Assembly (NCBI GenBank): GCA_029212925.1
Contig: JARGOB010000010.1
Span: 1-64,000 of the forward strand
From: Coxiellaceae bacterium
GTDB lineage: Bacteria; Pseudomonadota; Gammaproteobacteria; Coxiellales; Coxiellaceae
Length of the DNA stretch: 64,000 nt
Direction: 5' to 3'
A program made the position numbers and the translations under genes. The stretch's first letter is position 1. Each line of letters starts with the position of its first letter. Below are positions 54,618 through 63,073 of this stretch, one piece after another. Under the pieces are notes generated by a model. It saw only the letters and a list, made by a program, of their open reading frames with translations. It ran no database searches and was not told where the DNA came from.

Positions 54618-55814
54618 ATGCATACTAAAATTCCAGTGAAGTCTTCTTTTTGGCTAACGATTGTAATCGTCAGTACGGTTTTATTGCCGTCGATGAGTAT
54701 CGACGAGTATACACCGTCTATGCCTCATATGTTGCGCGCATTACATTCAACTACCGCAATGATGCAATTGACGGTCACCTTTTATATGTTAACGTTTGCC
54801 TTATCACAATTCTTTCTTGGTTATGTTTCAGATGGCATTGGTCGTCGCAAAGTCTTACTTTATACATACCCTTTATTTTTTATAGGAAGTGTATTATGTA
54901 TCATTGCTCACAGTGATGTGTTGTTGATTATTGGCCGTGTTATTCAGGGTTTAGGCGTTGGCGCCTGTGCACTAGTGGGTCCGGCTTTAATGTCGGATTG
55001 TTTTGAGGGGGCTGAATTAACCAAAATCAGTAGTTATTACAGTACAGTATATGCCTTCGTCCCAATTTCAGCTCCGATTATCGGTGGGTTGTTACAAGAC
55101 TGGCTGGGGTGGCGTTATAACTTTGGTTTTATGTTGCTGGTTGCGATAATCACGTATGCGCTGTATTTGTTTAAGCTTGAAGAAACCCATACACCGGGTG
55201 AACAGCACCGTATGTCGGTACGTGGTTTTATTCGCAATTACTGGGCGGTGCTTAGTCATAAGAAATATATTACTAACGTGTTGTGTATGATTTTAGTGTG
55301 GGCGCCGATAGTTGTATTTAGTATCATTGCGCCGTTTATTATGCAAAATGTATTGGGGTTTAGTGCTGCTGCATATGGTTTTCAGGCTTTGTTGGTAGGC
55401 TTAGGTTTTTTTGTGGGTAATCTTATAAATAGTGCCATGATACGATTCACATCGCCAAAAAATATTATTGTTCTCGGCGTCTGTGTGATGATATTAATGG
55501 CAGTGGTCATGTTGATATTGGCAATGTGCGGAGTGGTTAACGCTTGGTCAATTATGGTTCCCGTATTTGTGATTATGATTGGTGGTGGTATGTCGTTCCC
55601 TAATATGTATGCCAATGCAATCAGTTCTGTGCCGGAATTTGGTGGTATTGCGGGCGCATTGATTGGTTCATTGATATTAACCGGCGGTGTTATCATTACT
55701 GCGATTATTACTCAATTTGAAGCGCATTCGCCTGTTACTTTAGCGGGAATTTATGTGGTGATGTCAGTTATATGTTTGTTGATTTTTGTTTGGTTTACGC
55801 CGAAAGAGGTATAG
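54618..55814 (+). CDS. Bcr/CflA family multidrug efflux MFS transporter
   Basis: A 398-residue, 12-helix major facilitator exporter. The N-terminal SMSIDEYTPSMPHM (compare DMYLPALP in the family) and the loop 2-3 motif GYVSDGIGRRKVLL are typical. So is the RVIQGLGVGACALVGPAL helix 4 motif. It probably exports a drug, metabolite or amino-acid derivative. AAGGATG precedes the ATG. A small hairpin (CCTGCT/AGCAGG, about 54575-54596) lies in the gap from the preceding gene. Substrate unknown. Confidence 0.9.
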   Translation: MHTKIPVKSSFWLTIVIVSTVLLPSMSIDEYTPSMPHMLRALHSTTAMMQLTVTFYMLTFALSQFFLGYVSDGIGRRKVLLYTYPLFFIGSVLCIIAHSDVLLIIGRVIQGLGVGACALVGPALMSDCFEGAELTKISSYYSTVYAFVPISAPIIGGLLQDWLGWRYNFGFMLLVAIITYALYLFKLEETHTPGEQHRMSVRGFIRNYWAVLSHKKYITNVLCMILVWAPIVVFSIIAPFIMQNVLGFSAAAYGFQALLVGLGFFVGNLINSAMIRFTSPKNIIVLGVCVMILMAVVMLILAMCGVVNAWSIMVPVFVIMIGGGMSFPNMYANAISSVPEFGGIAGALIGSLILTGGVIITAIITQFEAHSPVTLAGIYVVMSVICLLIFVWFTPKEV

Positions 55815-55879
55815 CTCTGAAGAACAATCAAATGTGAACTATACTCTGACGATCTGGCTGTTGATTTAAGGAGTATGCC

Positions 55880-56254
55880 ATGAAAATTTTATTATCTGCT
55901 CTTATTGGTTTGTTTTTATCTTGCACAGCATTTGCATCGCACAGTACGCTCAAGATGTTTGAATCTATCAAGAGTTGTGCTGCTTTTTACAACAACAGCA
56001 CTGCCATGACTCTGGTGGGTAAATACAATACTGGTCGTATTAAGCATGTGGTTACTGAGCATAAAGACTGTAAGTATCGTTACGATCCTAAGGGTGATAT
56101 TGGCTTGTTTTACTACACCAGTAATCAAACTGGAAAAGCGATGGTGTTACGTTGCGTTAATTTAAATAACACCATAATCGGTACGCAATGTACGGTTGCC
56201 AAGAATAAGACTGGCGATGTATCAAATCGCAATGGCGGCGCACAAGCTGCTTAG
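55880..56254 (+). CDS. Small exported protein of unknown function (124 aa)
   Basis: Signal peptide MKILLSALIGLFLSCTAFAS, cleavage after about residue 19. The 105-residue mature part has four Cys (SCAAF, DCKYRY, RCVNL, QCTVA) and is strand-rich. AAGGAG precedes the ATG. It is short and basic like the exported proteins at 29727 and 33461, with no recognised family. Confidence 0.78.
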   Translation: MKILLSALIGLFLSCTAFASHSTLKMFESIKSCAAFYNNSTAMTLVGKYNTGRIKHVVTEHKDCKYRYDPKGDIGLFYYTSNQTGKAMVLRCVNLNNTIIGTQCTVAKNKTGDVSNRNGGAQAA

Positions 56255-56269
56255 TTAAAGTCCAAGCTT

Positions 56270-56288
56270 TTAATTGATAATCATTCTC
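56270..56288 (+). promoter_or_regulatory. Putative Fur box
   Basis: TTAATTGATAATCATTCTC matches the classic 19-bp Fur consensus at 14 positions by eye, including the unbroken GATAATCATT core. It overlaps a possible promoter (TTGATA at 56274, TATACT at 56295) 45 bp before the next gene. Iron control is a prediction. Confidence 0.5.
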
Positions 56289-56332
56289 ATTTAATATACT
56301 CTTGATCGAAATTTGATTAAGGGTATTTTATT

Positions 56333-57622
56333 GTGAGTAAATTATTTAATCAGGTGTGGGGTGATCGTTATCGTTATATGTACGCCTTAGGGGTGGGTAG
56401 TACAGCATTTGCGGCAGGTTTTGGTAATCTATATGAATATGTAGATGCGGATCAAAATGCCAAACGTTTAAAGTATGTATATTGTTATGCTGTATTGATT
56501 GCTTCGATGGCAATGATGAAAGCGTACTGTCTGCCGGGTAGGGATTTGCGATGTGCAAGTGATGAAGTGGCGAGGTCTGATCAATCAAGTGCCTCGACAC
56601 TCGATTCGGATAGTTCTATAGATATAGGGGCAGCTAATAATAGTGTTGGACTATTATCACCAGTGGCAGATAGGAAAGATGAATCGGCAACGACACAATA
56701 TTACCCTTTAAAATATGCCTATTTAGCAGTCGATCACTTTACCGCGTTTAATAATTTAGTGTTTATGGCTAATGCCATTGCTCAGTGTATTGCCCAGCAA
56801 TATTATTCGACAGCTGATGAAGCACAAGCAAATCCATTTGATGTTCCCGTTTACAGTATCGTTCTGTATGCTGCTTATTATTCATTAATTGATATGCCAT
56901 TTATCAGTGCAATTGATGGTAAAACCAGTCACGAAGAAATTTTTGCACGTGATAATCCTAGGCCGGATAAGTTAACGCAGTGCTTTAAAACAGCTTTTGG
57001 TCGTGCATTCTTGGGGCGCACCAAGAATAGCACGCGTGTATTGGGTTCATTATCACATACAGCACAAGAAATATTGCCACTTATTACGGCGTTAAATCAA
57101 TTTTGTCGATTGCGTGATATTTATAATGGCCCTTATGCGTATTGGTTGATAGCGGTTGCTGCATTTAAAGTTGTTAGCTTTGCTACGGTGTTTGCTCAAA
57201 CTTATTATTATGAAGGGCAAGAGCAAGCTGAGGCCTATGATGAAAAGATCCATAGTGATCAGGTTGATGCTGGCTTTAAAGCATTAGATGATGAGGCGCC
57301 CGGTGGTTTCCGACATTGTGTTGATGTGTCATTAAAATACACTTTGCCGATTAGCCCGGTAGCACATGCAGCAGCAGAAGCCTTACCATGGATTTTGGTG
57401 GCTCAGTTGAGTGATGATTCTGCTGTTCGTTATACCTGTTATGGTTTGGCGGCGTGGTCATTTGTTAATGAGCTACTGGGTAATTGGTATTCTGAATACC
57501 AAGAAGCGAAAGGTGCGATTAATAACAGTATTCATAGATACCAGGCATTTGCCAAAAAATCTGCAGATGAAGCTAGCGCTCAGCCTGATGCTTCAGTGCC
57601 GCCGCCACTCTTGAGCGTGTAG
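56333..57622 (+). CDS. Multi-pass membrane protein of unknown function (429 aa)
   Basis: Starts at GTG behind AAGGG. About six hydrophobic segments can be seen, the first (YALGVGSTAFAAGFGNLY) at 17-34 and the last near residue 375. A Ser/Asp-rich acidic loop lies at about 75-115. The C-terminal tail (DASVPPPLLSV) is Pro-rich and is encoded in a 50-bp convergent overlap with the HMG-CoA lyase gene. No family is recognised. The Fur-box-like sequence upstream is the only clue to its control. Confidence 0.72.
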   Translation: MSKLFNQVWGDRYRYMYALGVGSTAFAAGFGNLYEYVDADQNAKRLKYVYCYAVLIASMAMMKAYCLPGRDLRCASDEVARSDQSSASTLDSDSSIDIGAANNSVGLLSPVADRKDESATTQYYPLKYAYLAVDHFTAFNNLVFMANAIAQCIAQQYYSTADEAQANPFDVPVYSIVLYAAYYSLIDMPFISAIDGKTSHEEIFARDNPRPDKLTQCFKTAFGRAFLGRTKNSTRVLGSLSHTAQEILPLITALNQFCRLRDIYNGPYAYWLIAVAAFKVVSFATVFAQTYYYEGQEQAEAYDEKIHSDQVDAGFKALDDEAPGGFRHCVDVSLKYTLPISPVAHAAAEALPWILVAQLSDDSAVRYTCYGLAAWSFVNELLGNWYSEYQEAKGAINNSIHRYQAFAKKSADEASAQPDASVPPPLLSV

Positions 57623-58481
57623 GACGACCAATTGCTTTTGAAATAAAATAACCGGCTTCGACCACTTTATTGAGATCGACACCGGTTTTGATATCGAGTC
57701 CTTGTAACATATACAAAACATCTTCGGTGGCAACATTGCCACTGGCGCCAGGTGCGTACGGACAACCGCCGAGTCCGGCGACTGAGCTGTCAAATTTACT
57801 CACGCCGAGTTCGAGGCTGGCATAAATATTAGCTAATGCTTGGCCATAAGTGTCGTGATAGTGCATAGCGATTTGGTCGAGATCCATCTTTTGATGAATA
57901 GCTTTAATAAGATGTTTGGCACGGCCAGGTGTGCCAATGCCAATGGTGTCGCCGAGTGAGACTTCATAGCAACCCATATCCAATAGCATACGGCTGATAT
58001 GCACCACGCGTTGCGTTGAAGTCTTACCTTCATAAGGGCAACCTAATACCGTAGAGACATAGCCGCGCACGGCAACATGGTCGGCTTTGGCGCGCTCGAT
58101 AATATCACTGATACGTTGTAAGCCTTCATCGATAGTGCAATTGGTGTTTTTTTTCGAAAAAGTTTCAGAAGCTGCGGTGAATACAGCAATGGTTTTGGCG
58201 CCAGCTTTTTGCGCGCTTTCATAACCTTGTAGATTGGGTACTAAAACGGGATAAGTAACATCAGCACGTCGATCAAGTTGTTGCATGAGTTTGGTATGGT
58301 CGCCCATTTGCGGAATCCACTTGGGTGACACAAAACTGGTGGCTTCAATGGTTTTTAAGCCACTATCAGCGAGCTTGTTGATTAAGGCTAACTTAACATC
58401 CGTTGGGATTGATTTGGGTTCGTTTTGTAAGCCATCGCGAGGCCCGACTTCAACGATTGATACCTGGGTGGGCAGTGCCAT
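57573..58481 (-). CDS. mvaB: Hydroxymethylglutaryl-CoA lyase
   Basis: Cleaves HMG-CoA to acetyl-CoA and acetoacetate at the end of leucine catabolism. The N-terminal VGPRDGLQNE divalent-metal motif, the LGDTIGIGTPG strand, HYHDTYGQALAN and the GLGGCPYAPGASGN loop with the catalytic Cys are all present. Length is 302 residues. No other leucine-degradation genes are adjacent. The 3' end overlaps the orphan membrane-protein gene by 50 bp. Confidence 0.95.
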   Translation of the reverse strand: MALPTQVSIVEVGPRDGLQNEPKSIPTDVKLALINKLADSGLKTIEATSFVSPKWIPQMGDHTKLMQQLDRRADVTYPVLVPNLQGYESAQKAGAKTIAVFTAASETFSKKNTNCTIDEGLQRISDIIERAKADHVAVRGYVSTVLGCPYEGKTSTQRVVHISRMLLDMGCYEVSLGDTIGIGTPGRAKHLIKAIHQKMDLDQIAMHYHDTYGQALANIYASLELGVSKFDSSVAGLGGCPYAPGASGNVATEDVLYMLQGLDIKTGVDLNKVVEAGYFISKAIGRPTRSRVAAALKHQAER

Positions 58482-58566
58482 GCTGTTCCTTCAATTTATC
58501 GCAATGGTTGAAGTATAACTTAACTTTGTTTGATCGTCATGGTTAGGGCTGTTATTGCGAGTACGT

Positions 58567-58611
58567 CATTGCGAGGTACGCCATTGCGAGGAGTTTACGA
58601 CGAAGCAATCA
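58567..58611. repeat. CATTGCGAG-type palindromic repeat
   Basis: CATTGCGAGGTACGC occurs twice in tandem (58567 and 58582 regions), followed by GGAGTTTACGACGAAGCAAT. CATTGCGAG...GAAGCAAT-type repeats are familiar in host-associated gammaproteobacteria. The stretch 58482-58901 contains only repeats and no gene. Confidence 0.6.
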
Positions 58612-58618
58612 TAGTCAT

Positions 58619-58727
58619 CGTAAGGCTGTCTGGGATACGCTTTCTCGCGAACAGGCATCCCTGCCTTCGTGTTCCCTTACATCGCTATACCACACGCCGC
58701 TCGAAAGGTATCCCTGTCAGCCTTACT
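58619..58727. repeat. Long imperfect hairpin element 3
   Basis: GTAAGGCTGTCTGGGATAC (58620-58638) pairs with GTATCCCTGTCAGCCTTAC (58708-58726) around a loop of about 69 nt. It has the same general build as the hairpins at 30252 and 32529, with a longer loop. It lies between two other repeat types. Confidence 0.65.
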
Positions 58728-58792
58728 AGCAATGGCAGCTGGTTAGTGATTCTTCCACATAGCCCATATATTCATTGTTGCTATGGCTGCTT

Positions 58793-58869
58793 GTCATCCC
58801 GCACTTGATGCGGGATCCATATATTATACTGGATCCCGGATAATTGCTTCGCAATTTCCGGGATGACAG
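58793..58869. repeat. REP pair in inverted orientation
   Basis: GTCATCCCGCACTTGATGCG continues to GGATCCA, and an opposing copy (CTGGATCCCGGATAATTGCT, ending CCGGGATGACAG) follows. The two halves form a large palindrome like a bacterial interspersed mosaic element. Confidence 0.8.
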
Positions 58870-58901
58870 GGGCACTTGAAGCCGTAACTACAGTCTAGCA
58901 T

Positions 58902-60242
58902 TTACGCCTTACAAGTATCCAAATGACTAAGCTGTTTAATCTCTGCAATAATCGATTGAGCCTGCTGCATGGTGCCTTCGATATCTAAGCGAGTTAGCTT
59001 GCCTTGATCCAATAGGTGTTCACCTGCTACCCAGACATGTTGTACTTGGCGAGAATTGACGGCATAAATGAGGTGTGATAGTGGGTTATAAACCGGGAAC
59101 TGGCAGTAGTCCGACATATCGACAGCAATCATATCGGCTGCTTTGCCTACGGTTAAAGAGCCGGTTTGATCGTCAATGCCAAGCGCCTTAGCGCCATTGA
59201 TCGTTGCCATTTTTAACACAGTGGCAGCGGGCAGGGCGGTAGAGTCGCCGCTATGACCCTTGGCGATAAATGCAGCGGTGCGCATTTCACCAAACATATC
59301 GAGGTCGTTATTGCTGGCGGCGCCATCGGTGCCTAGTGCGACATTCACACCTTTATCCAATAACTTTTGTACCGGCGCAAAGCCACTGGCGAGTTTCATA
59401 TTGGATTCTGGGCAATGCACAACACTTACGTTGTTAGTGGCCATTAAATCGATTTCCTCATCATTAAGCGCGGTCATATGCACTGCAACCAATTGCTCAT
59501 CCACTAAATCAAGGTCATCTAAACGTTGAATCGGTCGTTTTTGGTGGGCCTCAATGCTCATGTCTACTTCGGTTTGCGTTTCATGCAGGTGAATGTGCAT
59601 GACCGTGTTGTATTGCTTCGAGATGGCTTTGGCTTTGCTTAAGCTGCTATCACTATTGGTGTAGGGGGCGTGTGGTGCAATGCTCCAGTTGATGAGGGCG
59701 TGTGGTTTACCTTGGCTGGTAATTTCAGTGGCCTTTTTTAAATAGCCGTCTTCATCTTGTGCCCAGTCGGTAGGCACGTTCATGATGACATGCCCAACGG
59801 TGGCGCGAATCCCTTCTTCAATAGCGGTGTTTGCTATCACTGATGGGAAGAAGTAGTGATCATTAAAGCAGGTGGTACCACTGCGCAGCATTTCTGCAAT
59901 AGCTAAACGACAGCCCACTTCAACTGACTTGGCATTAATCACGGCTTTTTCTGCTGGCCATATATAATTATTGAGCCAATCCATTAGTTCGAGATCATCA
60001 GCTAAGCCGCGAAATAGGTTCATTGGCGTATGAGTGTGTGCATTGATTAAGCCGGGCATAAGTACATGCTGCTTTAAGTCGTGAACCGTATCGGCGGTAT
60101 ATTTTTGATCCACTTCTGCTTGCGGCAAGATATCAATAATTTTACCTTCGTGCACCACTACCGCGTGGTGTTCTAATGTTTTGTCATCATCGTCAAGCGG
60201 TAATACCCAGTCTGCTTTAATAATCATATCTACGGTTTTCAT
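58902..60242 (-). CDS. Amidohydrolase, probable 5-methylthioadenosine/S-adenosylhomocysteine deaminase (TRZ/ATZ family)
   Basis: Zinc-dependent amidohydrolase of the ATZ/TRZ group. The metal-binding HxH is H69/H71 in INAHTHTPMNLFRG. PHAPYTNSD, HIHLHETQTEVD and LGTDGAASNNDLDMFGEM supply the other metal and substrate residues. The 446 residues are typical for MtaD-type deaminases acting on methylthioadenosine, S-adenosylhomocysteine or adenosine. It stands alone. A role in nucleoside salvage is likely; the exact substrate is not fixed by the sequence. Confidence 0.88.
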   Translation of the reverse strand: MKTVDMIIKADWVLPLDDDDKTLEHHAVVVHEGKIIDILPQAEVDQKYTADTVHDLKQHVLMPGLINAHTHTPMNLFRGLADDLELMDWLNNYIWPAEKAVINAKSVEVGCRLAIAEMLRSGTTCFNDHYFFPSVIANTAIEEGIRATVGHVIMNVPTDWAQDEDGYLKKATEITSQGKPHALINWSIAPHAPYTNSDSSLSKAKAISKQYNTVMHIHLHETQTEVDMSIEAHQKRPIQRLDDLDLVDEQLVAVHMTALNDEEIDLMATNNVSVVHCPESNMKLASGFAPVQKLLDKGVNVALGTDGAASNNDLDMFGEMRTAAFIAKGHSGDSTALPAATVLKMATINGAKALGIDDQTGSLTVGKAADMIAVDMSDYCQFPVYNPLSHLIYAVNSRQVQHVWVAGEHLLDQGKLTRLDIEGTMQQAQSIIAEIKQLSHLDTCKA

Positions 60243-60360
60243 ATTGGTACTACCTTTTAATTTAGTGCTCTATGCATTCATGTTAACGGAAATAACTGTG
60301 GAATCAAAGGGAGAGATAATTGTAATTGTACGACAGGTCATTTATTGCTAAAATGCCGCC

Positions 60361-60840
60361 ATGAAAAAATTTGAAAATGAATACATCCGTGCAACAGAGT
60401 CTCGAATCCATAATATTGGCCTGCATGCTAAAAAATTAATTCCCGAAGATACGCGGATTATCCGTTATATCGGCGATAAATTGACGCATAAGCAAGCGGA
60501 TAAGCGTTTGGATAATAAGCAAACTAAAGAGGTTTATCTGTTCGAGCTTAATGATAAATATACGATTGATGGTGATACCAATACCAATATTGCCAAGTAT
60601 ATCAATCACTCTTGTGAGCCGAACTGTTACACCGAAATTGAAGATGGTGAGATTTGGATCTTGGCTTCTCGTGATATTAAGCGGGGTGAAGAGCTCAGCT
60701 ATGACTATGGTTTTCAGCGTGATGGTTGGCAGGATCACCCATGCTTATGTGGATCGAAGAAGTGTTTTGGTTTTATTGTCGATGAAAAGTATTGGCCTGC
60801 TATACGCAAGACAAAACGCTATCAAAAACTGCGCGCTTAA
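60361..60840 (+). CDS. SET-domain protein-lysine methyltransferase
   Basis: A compact 159-residue SET domain. Core motifs are NHSCEPNC at 82-89, which forms the SAM pseudoknot, and ELSYDYG at 111-117 with the catalytic Tyr. A post-SET Cys cluster (C128, C130, C135 in CLCGSKKCFG) is present. There is no signal peptide or extra domain. SET proteins of intracellular bacteria can methylate host histones or bacterial proteins; which applies here is unknown. No clear Shine-Dalgarno precedes the ATG. Confidence 0.92.
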   Translation: MKKFENEYIRATESRIHNIGLHAKKLIPEDTRIIRYIGDKLTHKQADKRLDNKQTKEVYLFELNDKYTIDGDTNTNIAKYINHSCEPNCYTEIEDGEIWILASRDIKRGEELSYDYGFQRDGWQDHPCLCGSKKCFGFIVDEKYWPAIRKTKRYQKLRA

Positions 60841-60870
60841 CGTTAAACTTTGTCATTGTCGATTTAGAGC

Positions 60871-61043
60871 TTGTCATCCCGGGTTTAAAGTTTGTCATCC
60901 TGGTCTTACAGTTTGTCATCCTGGTCTTACAGTTTGTCATCCTGGTCTTACAGTTTGTCATCTCGGGCTTAGGGTTTGTCATCCCGGCCCCCGAGCCGGG
61001 ATCCAGGTATTGTCTAGACCCCGGATCAAGTCCGGGGTGACAA
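60871..61043. repeat. REP-like element with 21-bp tandem array (6 copies)
   Basis: TTGTCATC recurs at 60871, 60892, 60913, 60934, 60955 and 60976, an exact 21-bp period; the central units read TTGTCATCCTGGTCTTACAG. The array runs into a complete palindrome (CCCGGCCCCCGAGCCGGG) and a second inverted copy ending at 61043. The units have no unique spacers, so it is not a CRISPR array. Confidence 0.92.
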
Positions 61044-61078
61044 GTCATTTTTTAAAATGACATGCAAATGACATTAAG

Positions 61079-62452
61079 TCAAAGCCTCCGAGCGCGGAAT
61101 TGCCGACCTTTCATTTGGCCGTTGGTGATTTTTCTAAGTGCCGGTTTGATCGCGTCACGATGAACCGCCACATAAGCGGTGTTATCAAACACATCGATTT
61201 TACCGACTTGTTTACCGGCAATGCCTTCTTTGCCAGTAAGTGCACCAAGGATATCACCAGGGCGTAATTTTTGTTTTTTGCCGCCGTCGATTTGCAGTGT
61301 CATCATTTCTGGTTTCATCACTGGTTTTTTCAGTATATTGAAATCAGGCAGCGCTTCACTTTCTATAGCTTTGCCGAGATAGTCTTTTAATAGCAGCATT
61401 TTATAGTGCTCTTTGTCACTATATAAAGAGAGTGCTAAACCTTTGCTGCCAGCGCGGCCGGTACGACCAATGCGATGGGTGTGCACCTCAGGGTCGCGAG
61501 CGATATGGTAATTAATCACAGCGCTAAGGTTGTCAATGTCTAGGCCGCGTGCGGCGACATCGGTAGCGACCAGTATCGATACGCTTTTATTGGCAAATCT
61601 GACTAGGGTTTTTGTGCGGTCGCGTTGTTCGAGGTCGCCGTGTAAAGCTAATACGCTAAAGCCTTCGTCGCGTAATTCGTCAGCGATGGCTTGGGTTTCG
61701 AGTTTGGTGGTGCAGAATATGACACTGGATTCGGGTTGATGTTTTAATAGCAGTGAGCGCAGAGCGATACGGCGTTGCTTGTTATCGCGGACTTTATAAA
61801 AGTGTTGGGCGATGGTTTGGTTGTCGTGCTCTGTAGCTATCTCTACTTTGACTGGTTTGGTCATAATACGTTTAGCGATTGACTGAATTTCACCTGGGAA
61901 GGTGGCGCTAAATAATAGGGTTTGGCGTTGCTTTGGTGCCTGTTCGATAATGTTGTCGATGGATTCTTGGAAGCCCATTTCTAGCATGCGGTCGGCCTCA
62001 TCCAGGATTAACATATTAAGATTGCTTAGTGATAGCGTGCCTTTTCGCAGGTGGTCTTCGATGCGGCCGGGTGTGCCAACAATAATATGGGCGCCATGTT
62101 CAAGCGAGCCAATTTGCGGTCCAATCGATGTGCCGCCGCACAGGGTGAGCACTTTGATGTTGTGAATGCTGCGAGCCAGTTTTCGTATTTCTTTAGCTAC
62201 TTGATCGGCTAATTCGCGTGTGGGGCATAACACCAGGGTTTGAATGCGAAAGCGTTTTACGTCTAATTTTTGTAATAATCCGAGGCCGAAAGCGGCTGTT
62301 TTGCCTGATCCGGTTTTGGCTTGGCCGATCACGTCTTGGCCTTCTAATATAGGCGGCAGGCTTTGAGCTTGTATGGGGGTCATTGAGTGGTAACCGAGTG
62401 TTTCTAGGTTACTAACCAGGTCTGACTGTAATTTTAGAGATGAAAATTTCAT
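61079..62452 (-). CDS. dbpA: ATP-dependent RNA helicase DbpA
   Basis: DEAD-box helicase that works on 23S rRNA hairpin 92 during 50S assembly. The Q-motif MTPIQAQ, Walker A AKTGSGKT, LDEADRML and HRIGRTGRAG motifs are complete. The C-terminal 75 residues (RPGDILGALTGKEGIAGKQV, then IDVFDNTAYVAV) form the DbpA-specific RNA-binding domain. Length is 457 residues. It is downstream of the cold-shock gene on the same strand, separated by a terminator. Confidence 0.95.
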   Translation of the reverse strand: MKFSSLKLQSDLVSNLETLGYHSMTPIQAQSLPPILEGQDVIGQAKTGSGKTAAFGLGLLQKLDVKRFRIQTLVLCPTRELADQVAKEIRKLARSIHNIKVLTLCGGTSIGPQIGSLEHGAHIIVGTPGRIEDHLRKGTLSLSNLNMLILDEADRMLEMGFQESIDNIIEQAPKQRQTLLFSATFPGEIQSIAKRIMTKPVKVEIATEHDNQTIAQHFYKVRDNKQRRIALRSLLLKHQPESSVIFCTTKLETQAIADELRDEGFSVLALHGDLEQRDRTKTLVRFANKSVSILVATDVAARGLDIDNLSAVINYHIARDPEVHTHRIGRTGRAGSKGLALSLYSDKEHYKMLLLKDYLGKAIESEALPDFNILKKPVMKPEMMTLQIDGGKKQKLRPGDILGALTGKEGIAGKQVGKIDVFDNTAYVAVHRDAIKPALRKITNGQMKGRQFRARRL

Positions 62453-62467
62453 GTGCTACCCCACAAT

Positions 62468-62497
62468 AAAAAAGGGGCTAGCAAAGCTAACCCCTTA
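62468..62497 (-). terminator. Intrinsic terminator of the cold-shock gene
   Basis: On the minus strand, AAGGGGTTAGC and GCTAGCCCCTT form a GC-rich stem with a short loop, followed by TTTTT. It sits about 18 bp after the csp stop codon and just before dbpA. Confidence 0.85.
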
Positions 62498-62514
62498 AAG
62501 ATCAAGTTGTTAAA

Positions 62515-62724
62515 TTATTCAACAACGTCGATGTTTTCTGCTTGAGGTCCTTTCGCACCTTGAGTTACATCGAATTCAACTTTTTGGCCTTCAGCTAAGG
62601 TTTTGAAGCCTGTGCTGTTAATAGCTTTGAAGTGTGCAAACACGTCAGGGCCATTTTCTTGTTCAATAAAGCCGAAGCCTTTAGTTTCGTTAAACCATTT
62701 TACGGTTCCAGTAGATTTAGACAT
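62515..62724 (-). CDS. Cold-shock protein, CspA family
   Basis: A 69-residue single cold-shock domain. RNP1 KGFGFIEQ and RNP2-like DVFAHFKAI are intact, preceded by [11 protein letters not shown]. It binds single-stranded RNA or DNA and melts secondary structure. AGGAT precedes the ATG. An inverted repeat (CTTATCA/TGATAAG, 62760-62777) lies in its 5' leader. A terminator follows. Confidence 0.96.
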   Translation of the reverse strand: MSKSTGTVKWFNETKGFGFIEQENGPDVFAHFKAINSTGFKTLAEGQKVEFDVTQGAKGPQAENIDVVE

Positions 62725-63073
62725 ATTTAATATCCTATGTATATATTGTTACAAATAGCCTTATCAACAGTGATAAGACCGCTTGGCTTGAAATTTTGCT
62801 ATTACTTATAAACAACTGGACGAGGTACATAAAGGTCAAACTTCGAAATGGTTATACATAATAATAAAGCCACACTTTCAGGCCAAGAACAGTTTACCTG
62901 ATTCCAGCATTTAGTCAATGGTTTATTGTCAACTTCTTTGCATATTTGTTGTTATTTGTGAATGTGCTAATTGAGTGGGTTTTTGCCATAGAAACAAAGA
63001 CAATTCACCATATTATATGATACAATTCCGGCCTTCGATTATTACACCAACACGACACCAGAGGGCGTTATTC
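62725..63073. other. Intergenic region between csp and gyrA, divergent promoters
   Basis: No gene is seen in these 349 bp. The half next to csp holds a 7-bp hairpin (62760-62777) suited to a cold-shock mRNA leader. The half next to gyrA is AT-rich, with TATTAT and TATGAT candidates at 63011-63021. I cannot assign promoters with confidence. Confidence 0.4.

Noticed and set aside
60800-61048. Open frame on the minus strand encoding a repeated heptapeptide of MTNCKTR type
   Set aside because: It is only the translation of the 21-bp tandem array; no ribosome site and no non-repeat sequence support a gene.
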